The notes under the pieces: generated by a model | Databases searched by the model: none | What the model saw: only the letters and a program-made list of their open reading frames with translations | Told to the model about the DNA's origin: nothing | Program-made: the position numbers and the translations under genes | In this document: piece after piece, positions 8,751 through 17,786 of the stretch | Position numbering within the stretch: the first letter of the stretch is position 1 | Layout of the letters: every line of letters begins with the position of its first letter | Assembly (NCBI RefSeq): GCF_024582835.1 | Contig: NZ_CP102096.1 | Coordinates: forward strand, 372,001 to 436,000 | DNA: 64,000 nucleotides | Source of the DNA: Vibrio japonicus | Lineage (GTDB): Bacteria > Pseudomonadota > Gammaproteobacteria > Enterobacterales > Vibrionaceae | Reading direction: 5' to 3'

Positions 8751-9680
8751 TTACAGTGATTGGTTCAGTACTAGTGCTAAAAGCGCTTCGCGTGCGTAAA
8801 CGCCATTTTCAGCTTGTTGGAAATAGTAAGCGTGTGGCGTTTTATCAACGTCGACTGTGATTTCATCGACGCGCGGTAGTGGGTGCAGCACTTTCAGGTT
8901 CTCGCGCGCACCTTCCAACATAGAAGCCGTAAGGACGTACGCTGATTTGATGTGTGCGTATTCAGACTCGTCAAAACGCTCTTTTTGTACACGTGTCATG
9001 TATAGCACGTCCAATTCTGGGATCACGCTTTCCATGTCGGTATGTAGGCTGTATTCAATGCCTGCTTCGTCCAACTCTTCGCAGATGTAATCCGGCATGG
9101 CCAGAGCTTCTGGCGCAATAAAGAAGAAGCGGATGTTGTTGAACTTAGCCAGTGCTTGAGTCAAAGAATGCACGGTGCGACCGTATTTCAAGTCACCGAC
9201 AAACGCGACATTTAAGTTATCTAGGCGGCCTTGCGTTTCGGCAATTGAAAATAGGTCGAGCAGTGTTTGAGTTGGGTGTTGGTTTGCACCATCGCCCGCG
9301 TTAATAACGGGTACGCCATTTGAGAATTCTGAAGCCAGGCGAGCTGCGCCTTCCTGTGGGTGACGCATAACGAACGCATCGACATAAGAAGAAATAACTT
9401 GGACTGAATCTGCCAGTGTTTCGCCTTTTTTCGCAAGAGATGTATTACCACCGTTGTCAAAACCTATGACGTCACCACCGATACGTTGAATCGCGGTTTC
9501 AAATGACAGTCGAGTACGAGTTGAAGGCTCAAAGAAGCAGCTTGCGATCACTTTGTTTTTGATCAGATCTGGGTTTGGCTCGGCTTTGAGTTCACCAGCA
9601 GTTTTGACAATCAATTCCAGCTCTTCACGCGAGAGTTCAGGAATCGAGATAATATGCTTGTTGTAAAGCGTGTTCGTCAT
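8751..9680 (-). CDS. pyrB: Aspartate carbamoyltransferase catalytic chain
   Basis: This enzyme catalyses the first committed step of pyrimidine synthesis, carbamoyl phosphate plus L-aspartate to carbamoyl aspartate. Carbamoyl-phosphate binding is shown by [13 protein letters not shown] near residue 50. Other active-site segments are [10 protein letters not shown] near residue 133 and the [10 protein letters not shown] loop near 265. I chose the ATG at 9680 (309 residues, MTNTLYNKH) over the ATG two codons upstream. It aligns with the E. coli start and gives the GGGAAG site a normal spacing. Expression is controlled by the upstream pyrL attenuator. Confidence 0.97.
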   Translation of the reverse strand: MTNTLYNKHIISIPELSREELELIVKTAGELKAEPNPDLIKNKVIASCFFEPSTRTRLSFETAIQRIGGDVIGFDNGGNTSLAKKGETLADSVQVISSYVDAFVMRHPQEGAARLASEFSNGVPVINAGDGANQHPTQTLLDLFSIAETQGRLDNLNVAFVGDLKYGRTVHSLTQALAKFNNIRFFFIAPEALAMPDYICEELDEAGIEYSLHTDMESVIPELDVLYMTRVQKERFDESEYAHIKSAYVLTASMLEGARENLKVLHPLPRVDEITVDVDKTPHAYYFQQAENGVYAREALLALVLNQSL

Positions 9681-9714
9681 AGTCATCTTCCCATCTGAGT
9701 ACGAATTTTAGGCA

Positions 9715-9745
9715 ATAAAAAAGCCTCCCATTACGGGAGGCTTTT
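9715..9745 (-). promoter_or_regulatory. pyrBI attenuator (terminator hairpin)
   Basis: AAAAGCCTCCC (9719-9729) and GGGAGGCTTTT (9735-9745) form an 11-bp stem followed by a run of T in the minus direction, 35 bases before the pyrB start. The leader peptide stop overlaps the hairpin by two bases. A ribosome that keeps up with RNA polymerase would therefore block the hairpin. This is the UTP-sensing attenuation known for E. coli pyrBI: low UTP stalls polymerase in the U-rich leader, the ribosome catches up, and pyrBI is read. Confidence 0.9.
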
Positions 9746-9836
9746 AAAATCGGTAGAAATAGAAAAAAACCAAGGCCGGCAAGCGCTTTGGCTTACCAAA
9801 TGTAATACGCTTTTTCGAGCACGAATTACGAGGCAT
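9744..9836 (-). CDS. pyrL: pyrBI operon leader peptide
   Basis: This 30-codon reading frame starts ATG-CCT-CGT and is preceded by GGAG with a ten-base gap. It reads MPRNSCSKKRITFGKP and then KRLPALVFFYFYRF. The final codons (GTT TTT TTC TAT TTC TAC CGA TTT TAA) make the U-rich transcript stretch where polymerase pauses at low UTP. The TAA overlaps the foot of the attenuator stem. Peptide sequence is not expected to be conserved; position and the U-rich end are. It is clearly functional by architecture. Confidence 0.88.
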   Translation of the reverse strand: MPRNSCSKKRITFGKPKRLPALVFFYFYRF

Positions 9837-9935
9837 TTTTTCACTATCTCCAGACAAATTGCGGAGCATTATACGCTTAAGTTTTGTCAACGCAAGCGAT
9901 TACATCGCGCCTTTATCGTGCAAACGTTGAAGGAC

Positions 9936-10940
9936 TTAAGAACCGAGTGTGGCTACCATCACGGCTTTGATGGTATGCATGCGATTCTCGGCCTCATCAA
10001 ACACAATCGAGTATTCTGACTCAAACACATCTTCGGTGACTTCCAACCCTTTCATGCCGTATTTCTCTGCCACTTCTTTACCTACGGTGGTCTCATCGTT
10101 ATGGAAAGCAGGAAGACAGTGCATAAATTTAACCTGAGGGTTGCCTGTTTTTTCAATCACATCCATGTTGACTTGGTAAGGCGTCATCATCGCAACACGT
10201 TCATCCCACGCTTCAGGCGCTTCGCCCATTGATACCCATACATCGGTGTAAAGGAAGTCACACTCTTTAACGCCTTCTTCCACGTTCTCAGTGAGGGTGA
10301 TTTTAGCGCCAGTTTGCTTTGCTATTTCACGACACTCTGCGACTAACTCTTCTTCAGGCCAGTACGCTTTTGGGGCAACAAGGCGAATGTCCATTCCCAT
10401 TTTAGCCGCGCCTACCATTAGTGAGTTACCCATGTTATTACGAGCGTCGCCAAGGTAAGCAAACTTGATTTGGTGCAGCAGTTTGCCACGACCATGTTCT
10501 AGCATGGTGAGAAAATCCGCCAGAATCTGGGTTGGGTGAAATTCGTTGGTTAAGCCATTCCATACGGGAACGCCAGCATATTCACCGAGTTCTTCAACTA
10601 TCTCTTGACCAAAACCACGGTACTCAATGCCATCGTACATTCTGCCCAAAACGCGGGCAGTATCTTTCATTGATTCTTTGTGGCCAATCTGAGAACCAGA
10701 TGGACCGATATAGGAAACCTGAGCGCCCTGATCAAACGCGGCAACTTCAAACGCACAGCGAGTACGAGTGGATGACTTTTCAAAGATAAGAGCGATATTT
10801 TTGCCTACGAGCTTTTTCTGCTCTGTCCCTGCGTATTTTGCTTTTTTTAGATCGGCAGAGAGGTCAAGTAGGAATTGGATCTCTTTAGGGGTGAAATCGA
10901 GTAGCTTAAGAAAATTGCGGTTACGTAAGTTGAAAGCCAT
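9936..10940 (-). CDS. argF: Ornithine carbamoyltransferase
   Basis: This 334-residue enzyme makes citrulline from ornithine and carbamoyl phosphate in arginine synthesis. Diagnostic motifs are [12 protein letters not shown] (carbamoyl phosphate) near residue 55, [13 protein letters not shown] near residue 133, DARNNMGNS near 165, and [11 protein letters not shown] near residue 272 with the catalytic Cys of HCLP. GGACTGGAGC precedes the ATG. It lies just upstream of pyrBI in the same direction. Both enzymes use carbamoyl phosphate, and the two genes also cluster in enterobacteria. Candidate ArgR boxes lie in front. Confidence 0.97.
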   Translation of the reverse strand: MAFNLRNRNFLKLLDFTPKEIQFLLDLSADLKKAKYAGTEQKKLVGKNIALIFEKSSTRTRCAFEVAAFDQGAQVSYIGPSGSQIGHKESMKDTARVLGRMYDGIEYRGFGQEIVEELGEYAGVPVWNGLTNEFHPTQILADFLTMLEHGRGKLLHQIKFAYLGDARNNMGNSLMVGAAKMGMDIRLVAPKAYWPEEELVAECREIAKQTGAKITLTENVEEGVKECDFLYTDVWVSMGEAPEAWDERVAMMTPYQVNMDVIEKTGNPQVKFMHCLPAFHNDETTVGKEVAEKYGMKGLEVTEDVFESEYSIVFDEAENRMHTIKAVMVATLGS

Positions 10941-10949
10941 GCTCCAGTC

Positions 10950-11019
10950 CTTGAATGTTCATTCGTATAATGGAGATAGTTAAACACATTTGAATTGCAT
11001 TTGTGAATAATTATTTTAA
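10950..11019 (-). promoter_or_regulatory. Candidate ARG boxes / argF promoter
   Basis: TGAATGTTCATTCG at 10952-10965 matches the ArgR half-site pair TGAAT-N4-ATTCA at all but one base. Weaker matches are TGAATTGCATTTGT at 10991-11004 and TGAATAATTATTTT at 11004-11017. ArgR usually binds paired 18-bp boxes, so the cluster in front of argF supports arginine repression. The spacing is not the ideal 21 bases. Confidence 0.6.
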
Positions 11020-11024
11020 AAGTA

Positions 11025-11051
11025 AGGCGAGATGTGAATTTTATCTCGCCT
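11025..11051 (-). terminator. Probable terminator of phoH-family gene
   Basis: AGGCGAGAT and ATCTCGCCT form a 9-bp stem with a nine-base loop, eight bases past the stop. The minus-direction tail TTACTTTT is only moderately T-rich. Confidence 0.6.
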
Positions 11052-11058
11052 GGTGTGA

Positions 11059-12435
11059 TTATAAATTCTCTTCCGCAAACTCTGCCAAGCGGCTTCTTAC
11101 CACGCCGTTAAGGTGGATGTTGGCGCTGCCTTCAAAGTTTTTAAATCGCTCGACCATGTAGGTTAAACCGGAAGTTACCGGGGTGAGATAGTGCGAATCG
11201 ATCTGCGCGAGGTTACCGGAACAGACGATTTTTGTGCCTTCCCCACAACGCGTTATGATGGTTTTGATTTGAGAGGCGGTTAAGTTTTGGCATTCATCCA
11301 ACAACACAAAGGCATTTTGGATGGAACGTCCGCGCATGAAGTTGATGGATTTAAACTGAATATTGGCTTTGTCGCAGATGTACTTGAGAGAGCCTTCTGT
11401 ACAGTGATCATTCTTATGAAGCGCTTCCAGTGTATCGGTCACAGCGGCAAGCCACGGCAACATCTTTTCTTCTTCTGTGCCGGGTAGGAAACCGATCGAC
11501 TCGCCAATATCTGGTGTGTTTCGGGTCACGATGATCTTATCGAACATTTTCCTTTCAATGGTTTGCTCAAGGGCTGCTGCCATTGCTAGCAAGGTTTTAC
11601 CACTACCAGCTGCGCCAGTTAAGATCACCAAGTCAATATCAGGATCGAGAAGCGCATCCAGCGCCATACCTTGGTAGATGTTTTTCGGCATAATATCCCA
11701 CGCGCGGCGGTGCATCATTCGCTCGCGGCTGAGATCTTTAATGGTGATTTTTTCGGGTGTAATTTCTTCCACACGCCCTGCAAAGTCACTCTCTTCATCA
11801 ATCACATATTGGTTGATGTAAGTCGGCTCAAAAGGCTCTCTGTCAAGCGTGTGGAAGGTGTTACCTGCAAGGTTCTTGCTTTCAACTTGTTCAATGTTGC
11901 TCCAAAAGTCACCTTCAATTTGCTGAAAGCCTTTAGTGAGGTATTGAACATCGTCGATGAGTTGGTCAGTACGATAGTCTTCAACAAAGCGAACGCCGGC
12001 ACCTTTGGCACGCAAACGCATGTTGATGTCTTTGGTAATTAACACGACTTCTCGTGGAGCGCGTTTGTTCTGGAGATAAATTACGGCATTGAGAATGCGG
12101 TTGTCACCGGCTTTGTCGGCAAACGCTTTTACGGTTTCTTGCAGTTCATAGTCTGCGAGAATGGCGATATGGCCGGTGTCTTCTTTTTCACGGCTAATCG
12201 GAATACCTTCAGAAATTTCATCTGGGGTGGCGTCTTTAAACAGCGCTTCGAGGGCGCGAATAGCTACACGAGCATCACGCGCTACATCGCGTTTGCTGTC
12301 TTTGATTCGGTCAAGTTCTTCGAGTACTGTCATTGGGACGACGACGTCATGCTCTTGGAAGGAGTAGATAGCTAAAGGTTCATGAAGAAGGATGTTGGTG
12401 TCGAGGACGAATAGTTTTCGATCCGTGTTGCCCAT
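11059..12435 (-). CDS. PIN-domain / PhoH-family ATPase
   Basis: This 458-residue protein has two domains. Residues 1 to about 135 form a PIN nuclease-like domain (FVLDTNILLHEP with the first acidic residue, then LEELDRIK). Residues about 245-455 form a PhoH AAA-like ATPase with Walker A GAAGSGKTLLAMA near 273 and Walker B-like VLLDECQN near 375. PIN-PhoH proteins have been linked to RNA unwinding and cleavage; the exact role in Vibrio is not known. AAAGGAGACGC precedes the ATG. Its 5' leader is long and strongly structured (see the leader entry), which suggests control at the RNA level. Confidence 0.93.
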   Translation of the reverse strand: MGNTDRKLFVLDTNILLHEPLAIYSFQEHDVVVPMTVLEELDRIKDSKRDVARDARVAIRALEALFKDATPDEISEGIPISREKEDTGHIAILADYELQETVKAFADKAGDNRILNAVIYLQNKRAPREVVLITKDINMRLRAKGAGVRFVEDYRTDQLIDDVQYLTKGFQQIEGDFWSNIEQVESKNLAGNTFHTLDREPFEPTYINQYVIDEESDFAGRVEEITPEKITIKDLSRERMMHRRAWDIMPKNIYQGMALDALLDPDIDLVILTGAAGSGKTLLAMAAALEQTIERKMFDKIIVTRNTPDIGESIGFLPGTEEEKMLPWLAAVTDTLEALHKNDHCTEGSLKYICDKANIQFKSINFMRGRSIQNAFVLLDECQNLTASQIKTIITRCGEGTKIVCSGNLAQIDSHYLTPVTSGLTYMVERFKNFEGSANIHLNGVVRSRLAEFAEENL

Positions 12436-12464
12436 AAGCGTCTCCTTTGCCGTAGTGCGGCTTG

Positions 12465-12632
12465 CTCCCCTTCATTTGGACATGAAGGGTCTAACTGCGC
12501 TTGTTTGCAGCATGTAGCCAGCTACATTGTCACTCGGCAATCGGATAACCCAATTCGGGGTCTAATAGTTCGACTACATTACTGCAAACCCGTGTTGATC
12601 TTCATCCTAAACAGTCTCAATGAGGGACTGTA
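12465..12632 (-). ncRNA. Structured leader of the phoH-family gene (candidate cis-regulatory RNA)
   Basis: Several inverted repeats nest in the leader. CCCTTCAT/ATGAAGGG (12468-12475, 12482-12489) is a hairpin just before the ribosome site. GTTTGCAG/CTGCAAAC (12503-12510, 12582-12589) is a perfect 8-bp long-range pairing. Inside it lie ATGTAGC/GCTACAT (12512-12518, 12521-12527) and ACCC/GGGT near 12548-12561. A further hairpin ACAGTC/GACTGT lies at 12611-12631. Together they make a multibranch shape about 25-195 bases upstream of the start. I cannot assign it to a known riboswitch class. Confidence 0.5.
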
Positions 12633-12901
12633 CATAAGATTATAAATCAAAATTTCAACTCTCCCTTTTAGATGTGCCACTGTTTTCTTACATTTTGATG
12701 TCATGCAATAGAACGACAAAAATTTGTTGGTTTTTGAGGTCTTTGTGCGTGACCAATATCACAGCTTCGAGTAAGATTAGCGGCCTTTTTCTACGTGGCT
12801 ACTAACACACTTTCCCCGTTAGATGCCTTTTAAGTCACGTGAGAACAGCTAAGATAAATAGACCCATTTTTTGAATTAAAAACAGATGAGGTAGTCGATT
12901 C

Positions 12902-15811
12902 ATGACATTTGCTTTGGGCCAGCGCTGGATTAGCGATACAGAGAGCGATCTAGGTTTAGGAACCGTTGTTGCATTGGACGCGCGTACTGTGACTTTAATG
13001 TTTGCAGCTTCTGAAGAAAACCGAGTGTACGCTCGAAGTGATGCACCAGTAACCCGAGTGACTTTTAATAGTGGTGACGTGATTGATTGCCAGGAAGGCT
13101 GGTCATTAAAAGTAGATCAAGTGCTCGAAGATCAAGGTCTATTTACTTACATCGGTACGCGTGAAGATACAGGCGAAGAAGAGGTTGTACTGCGTGAGAT
13201 CATGCTGAGTAACCAAATCCGATTCAACAAGCCTCAGGATAAGCTGTTCGCGGGTCAAATCGATCGTATGGACAACTTTGTTCTGCGTTACCGCGCTTTG
13301 CTGAACCAGTATGAACAGCACAAGAGCCCAATGCGCGGACTTTGTGGCATGCGTGCTGGCCTCATTCCTCATCAGCTATATATCGCGCACGAAGTGGGTC
13401 GTAGACACGCACCACGTGTATTACTTGCCGATGAAGTGGGACTGGGTAAGACCATCGAAGCGGGTATGATCATTCACCAGCAGGTGTTAGCGGGTCGTGC
13501 TGAACGCATTTTAATTGTGGTACCAGAAACATTGCAGCATCAGTGGCTCGTTGAGATGATGCGTCGATTTAACCTGCATTTTTCTATCTTTGACGAAGAG
13601 CGTTGCGTTGAGTCGTATGCCGATTCAGAGAACCCATTTGATACGCAACAATACGTATTATGTTCTCTGGACTTTTTACGTAAGAGTCGAAAACGCTTTG
13701 AACAAGCGCTGGAAGGCGAGTGGGATCTGTTGGTTGTCGATGAAGCGCACCACTTAGAGTGGAGCCCTGAAAAACCAAGCCGCGAATACCAAGTGATTGA
13801 AGGCTTGGCGGAAAACACGCCAGGCGTACTTTTGTTAACGGCAACGCCAGAACAACTTGGTCGTGAAAGTCACTTCGCTCGTTTGCGTCTACTCGATTCT
13901 GACCGCTTTTTTGATTACGAAGAGTTCGTTAAAGAAGAAGAGCAATACGCGCCAGTTGCGGATTCTGTGAGTGCGCTTTTCTCTGGTCATAAACTTGAAA
14001 ACGACGCTAAAAACCAGATTACCGAACTGCTTTCTGAGCAAGATGTCGAGCCGCTATTCCGCATTATTGAAAGCAATAGCGATGAAGAAGAAAAAGCGGC
14101 TGCGCGTCAAGAGTTGATTGACAACCTAATGGATCGCCACGGTACAGGACGCGTTTTGTTCCGTAATACGCGTGCGGCTATCAAAGGCTTCCCTGCGCGT
14201 AATGTGAATCTAATTCCAATGCCAATCCCGCAGCAGTACACCACCTCGATGCGTGTATCAGGCATGATTGGCGGTAAGATGACGCCAGAAGCGCGTGCGA
14301 TGAAAAATCTTTATCCAGAAGAGATCTTCCAAGAGTTTGAAGGTGAAGATTCAAGCTGGTGGCAGTTCGATAGCCGTGTTAACTGGCTACTTGAAAAGAT
14401 CACCGACAAGCGCAGTGAGAAGATCTTAGTGATCGCTTCACGTGCCAGTACCGCGCTGCAACTTGAACAGGCTCTGCGTGAGCGTGAAGGTATCCGCGCG
14501 ACGGTATTCCACGAGGGTATGTCCATTCTTGAGCGTGATAAAGCTGCGGCTTACTTTGCGCAGGAAGAGGGCGGTGCTCAGGTTCTGATTTGTAGTGAAA
14601 TTGGCTCAGAAGGCCGTAACTTCCAGTTTGCAAACCAGCTTGTGATGTTCGACTTGCCGTTCAACCCAGATTTGTTGGAACAGCGTATTGGCCGTTTGGA
14701 CCGTATTGGTCAGAACCGCGATGTCGATATCCATGTGCCGTACCTGCAAGGTACTTCGCAGGCGATTTTAGCGCGCTGGTTTGATGAAGGCTTAAATGCG
14801 TTTGCGGAAACCTGTCCAACAGGTCGTTCTGTGTATGACCGATTCTCAGAGCAACTGATCGGCATGCTGGCGTCTGGCGATGTGACAGAGCTTGATGAAG
14901 TGATTGTAGAATCAGCAGCCATGAACAAAGAGCTCAAAGCGCAGCTAGAACAAGGTCGTGACCGTCTGTTGGAAATGCACTCCAATGGCGGCGAGAAAGC
15001 GCAGGCAATCGTCGAGAAGATTGCGGCAACTGATGGCGATACAAACTTGGTGACTTTCGCGCTAAGCCTGTTTGACACCATTGGCTTAAACCAAGATGAC
15101 AAAGGTGAAAATGCGCTGGTAGTGACACCGTCTGAACACATGATGGTGCCAAGCTACCCAGGGCTTCCATACGAAGGCGCAACGATTACGTTTGACCGTG
15201 ATACCGCTCTTTCGCGTGAAGACATGCACTTTATCAGCTGGGAACACCCAATGATCCAAGGTGGTATTGATCTTCTGATGAGTGAAGGTGTCGGTACAAC
15301 GGCCGTTTCGCTGCTAAAGAACAAAGCATTGCCAGTAGGTACTATGCTGCTTGAGCTTGTCTACAAAGTGGACGCGCAAGCACCGAAGCGCAGTGGGATT
15401 AGCCGCTTCTTGCCAACCACGCCAATTCGTCTGATGTTAGATGGCAAAGGCAATGATCTTTCAGCGCAAGTTGAGTTTGACAGCTTTAACCGTCAGCTAA
15501 GCCCGGTAGGTCGTCACATCGCGACGAAACTGGTTGCTTCGGTTCAGGCACAAGTTCATCAAATGATTACCGCAGGTGATAAGCTGGTTGTTGAGAAAGT
15601 GGCGGCGATTCGTGAACAGGCGCAAAAAGAGATGCAATCTAGCCTGAACGCTGAGCTTGAACGTCTACAAGCACTGAAGGCGGTAAACCCGAACATCCGT
15701 GACGAAGAAATTGAAGCGATTGACGAGCAGATCAAAGAGCTGACTGGCTACATCGGCCAAGCTCAGTACCAGCTTGATTCGCTACGTATGATCGTAGTCT
15801 CGCACAACTAA
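12902..15811 (+). CDS. rapA: RNA polymerase-associated helicase RapA
   Basis: This 969-residue Swi2/Snf2-type ATPase recycles RNA polymerase after transcription. An N-terminal Tudor-like domain (residues 1 to about 110) precedes the helicase core. The core has Walker [13 protein letters not shown] near residue 178, DEAH box [10 protein letters not shown] near 279, and TATPEQLG (motif III). The second RecA lobe has [13 protein letters not shown] and the [11 protein letters not shown] arginine-finger motif near residue 600. The length matches E. coli RapA (968). The ATG lies behind GATGAGG. It is followed by the pseudouridine synthase gene, as in enterobacteria. Confidence 0.98.
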   Translation: MTFALGQRWISDTESDLGLGTVVALDARTVTLMFAASEENRVYARSDAPVTRVTFNSGDVIDCQEGWSLKVDQVLEDQGLFTYIGTREDTGEEEVVLREIMLSNQIRFNKPQDKLFAGQIDRMDNFVLRYRALLNQYEQHKSPMRGLCGMRAGLIPHQLYIAHEVGRRHAPRVLLADEVGLGKTIEAGMIIHQQVLAGRAERILIVVPETLQHQWLVEMMRRFNLHFSIFDEERCVESYADSENPFDTQQYVLCSLDFLRKSRKRFEQALEGEWDLLVVDEAHHLEWSPEKPSREYQVIEGLAENTPGVLLLTATPEQLGRESHFARLRLLDSDRFFDYEEFVKEEEQYAPVADSVSALFSGHKLENDAKNQITELLSEQDVEPLFRIIESNSDEEEKAAARQELIDNLMDRHGTGRVLFRNTRAAIKGFPARNVNLIPMPIPQQYTTSMRVSGMIGGKMTPEARAMKNLYPEEIFQEFEGEDSSWWQFDSRVNWLLEKITDKRSEKILVIASRASTALQLEQALREREGIRATVFHEGMSILERDKAAAYFAQEEGGAQVLICSEIGSEGRNFQFANQLVMFDLPFNPDLLEQRIGRLDRIGQNRDVDIHVPYLQGTSQAILARWFDEGLNAFAETCPTGRSVYDRFSEQLIGMLASGDVTELDEVIVESAAMNKELKAQLEQGRDRLLEMHSNGGEKAQAIVEKIAATDGDTNLVTFALSLFDTIGLNQDDKGENALVVTPSEHMMVPSYPGLPYEGATITFDRDTALSREDMHFISWEHPMIQGGIDLLMSEGVGTTAVSLLKNKALPVGTMLLELVYKVDAQAPKRSGISRFLPTTPIRLMLDGKGNDLSAQVEFDSFNRQLSPVGRHIATKLVASVQAQVHQMITAGDKLVVEKVAAIREQAQKEMQSSLNAELERLQALKAVNPNIRDEEIEAIDEQIKELTGYIGQAQYQLDSLRMIVVSHN

Positions 15812-15884
15812 TCCTCATTGATATTCTGTTCGCCTTACCGATTAGGTAGGGCGACAGTCATTACTCCTATATCGGAACCATTTC

Positions 15885-16622
15885 ATGGCAATGCTAGAGT
15901 ACAACCCACCTTGTGATCCTTGGGTGGATATTGTTTTTGAAGATGAACATATCTTGGCGGTGAATAAGCCATCGGGGCTTTTGTCGGTCCCTGGTCGAGC
16001 ACCAGAGCATCATGACAGTATGTGGTCTAGACTTCAGGAAACGTATCCAGAGATCCAAGTGGTTCACCGTCTGGATATGTGTACGTCTGGTTTGATGGTG
16101 TTAGCAAAGAACAAACGTGCAGAAAGCGCACTGAAAAAGCAGTTTCAGTTTCGTTTAACCCACAAGGTCTATTACGCCAGAGTGTGGGGACATGTGGAGC
16201 AGGAAGAAGGCGTGATCGAACTGCCATTGATCTGCGACTGGCCGAACCGCCCGAAACAGAAAGTGTGTTTTGAGGACGGTAAACCCTCGAAAACGCTATT
16301 TCAGATAGCGAAACGTGAAGAGAAAACGACGATCGTCAGGCTATTGCCGATCACGGGGCGTTCTCATCAACTGCGTGTTCATATGCAGGCGTTGGGGCAC
16401 CCGATTGTGGGCGATGAGTTTTACTCTGAGGGAGAGGCGTTCCAGTTCTCGAATCGCTTAGAACTCCATGCTGCAGAGTTAAGTTTTTATCATCCGCGTA
16501 GTCATTGGCTGCGTAGTATTTTCGTTCCTTGTGACTTTTATCCTGAAGCGGAAGAGATGATCTTTAACTATTTTGATCCTGTGCGAAAATTACCGGATTA
16601 TAAAACGCTGCCAAGACCTTAA
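15885..16622 (+). CDS. rluA: RluA-type pseudouridine synthase
   Basis: This 245-residue enzyme converts uridine to pseudouridine. The catalytic Asp lies in HRLDMCTSGLMV near residue 64, inside the RluA-family motif HRLDxxTSG. NKPSGLLSVPG near residue 28 and LLPITGRSHQLRVHM near 160 are also typical. There is no S4 domain, and it sits next to rapA as in E. coli. This favours the dual-specificity RluA (23S U746 and tRNA U32) over RluC or RluD, though its tail is longer than E. coli RluA. An internal ATG two codons in is possible. Confidence 0.88.
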   Translation: MAMLEYNPPCDPWVDIVFEDEHILAVNKPSGLLSVPGRAPEHHDSMWSRLQETYPEIQVVHRLDMCTSGLMVLAKNKRAESALKKQFQFRLTHKVYYARVWGHVEQEEGVIELPLICDWPNRPKQKVCFEDGKPSKTLFQIAKREEKTTIVRLLPITGRSHQLRVHMQALGHPIVGDEFYSEGEAFQFSNRLELHAAELSFYHPRSHWLRSIFVPCDFYPEAEEMIFNYFDPVRKLPDYKTLPRP

Positions 16623-16651
16623 CATTCATATAGGCAGCACAAGGAGATCAC

Positions 16652-17614
16652 ATGTCGCTGCCTAATGTTGTTTTTTTGGATCGAGCCACGATCCCATCCC
16701 AAATCGAACTTCCTCATCTACCTTTCGATCACCAGTGGATCGAATACGATTTTACCTCCCCAGATCAGGTGATCGAGCGTCTGAAAGATGCACAAGTCGC
16801 CATTACCAACAAGGTCGTTTTAGACCAAAATATTCTCCAGCAGCTACCGACGCTCAAACTCATCGCTGTGTCTGCAACGGGTTATAACAATGTGGATGTC
16901 GAATATTGTAAGGAACGCGGCATTGCCGTGACCAATGTGCAAGGTTACTCCACGCAATCTGTGCCTGAGCATGTGATTGCGATGCTCTTTGCTCTTAGGC
17001 GTAATCTAATGGGTTATCACAATGACATTGCCAAGGGAGAGTGGCAGCGCCATAAGCAGTTTTGTTTCTTTACGCATCCAATTGGCGATGTTGCGGGCTC
17101 AACGATTGGGATTGTCGGCTCTGGAGCGCTGGGACAGGCGACGGCAGTATTAGCCAAAGCGATTGGCATGAAGGTGATTTTTGCTGAACGAAAAGGCGTA
17201 GAAGTATGCCGTGATGGATTTGTTCCATTTGAACAAGTACTGCAAAACTCTGATGTCGTGACCTTACACTGCCCACTCAATGAGAATACGCGTCACTTAA
17301 TTGGAAAGCCTGAGCTTGGCTTAATGAAATCTAACGCCATTTTGATTAACGCTGGCCGTGGTGGGCTAGTCGATGAGGCTGCTTTGGTCGATGCTTTAAA
17401 ACGAGGCATGATTGCTGGTGCCGGTGTGGATGTTTTTACCGAAGAACCTGCAGATATCAATAATCCACTGATTGAGAATATCGATTTACCGAACTTGTTA
17501 CTGACGCCGCATGTTGCTTGGGGAAGCGATTCTTCCATTCAAAAGCTCGCCAATATTTTGATGGACAATGTTGCTGCCTATTTAGAAGGGAAGTACCAAA
17601 ACAGAGTAGTTTAA
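16652..17614 (+). CDS. D-isomer-specific 2-hydroxyacid dehydrogenase (glycerate dehydrogenase-like)
   Basis: This 320-residue NAD-dependent dehydrogenase has its Rossmann motif GIVGSGALGQATAVLA near residue 152. The catalytic set of the family is seen as the Arg in INAGRGGLVDE (near 234), the Glu in DVFTEEP (near 263), and the His in TPHVAWGS (near 288). AAGGAGATCAC precedes the ATG. It lies 29 bases after the pseudouridine synthase gene and is probably co-transcribed. Likely substrates are hydroxypyruvate or glyoxylate. The exact one cannot be read from the sequence. Confidence 0.88.
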   Translation: MSLPNVVFLDRATIPSQIELPHLPFDHQWIEYDFTSPDQVIERLKDAQVAITNKVVLDQNILQQLPTLKLIAVSATGYNNVDVEYCKERGIAVTNVQGYSTQSVPEHVIAMLFALRRNLMGYHNDIAKGEWQRHKQFCFFTHPIGDVAGSTIGIVGSGALGQATAVLAKAIGMKVIFAERKGVEVCRDGFVPFEQVLQNSDVVTLHCPLNENTRHLIGKPELGLMKSNAILINAGRGGLVDEAALVDALKRGMIAGAGVDVFTEEPADINNPLIENIDLPNLLLTPHVAWGSDSSIQKLANILMDNVAAYLEGKYQNRVV

Positions 17615-17653
17615 ACGTCTACATTCTGATGAAAGTTTAGTGATGAAAATTGA

Positions 17654-17676
17654 ATGCATCACATATTGTGATGCAT
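17654..17676. repeat. Perfect 10-bp inverted repeat
   Basis: ATGCATCACA and TGTGATGCAT pair perfectly around TAT. There is no T run. It lies between the dehydrogenase stop and the DUF898 gene and could be an operator, for example with the CRP-like half TGTGA, or a transcript-end hairpin. Confidence 0.5.
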
Positions 17677-17786
17677 ATCTACTGATTGCATAATTTAGGG
17701 ATGGTTTTATAGACCGAATCAATGAAATGTAAGACATTATTCGGCCTAAAATTTAATTCATTAAACTAAACGTCAGGAAATAACAT

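Noticed and set aside
11671..12042. Plus-strand frame of 123 codons
   Set aside because: It is a shadow of the PIN-PhoH coding strand with no ribosome site or recognisable domain.
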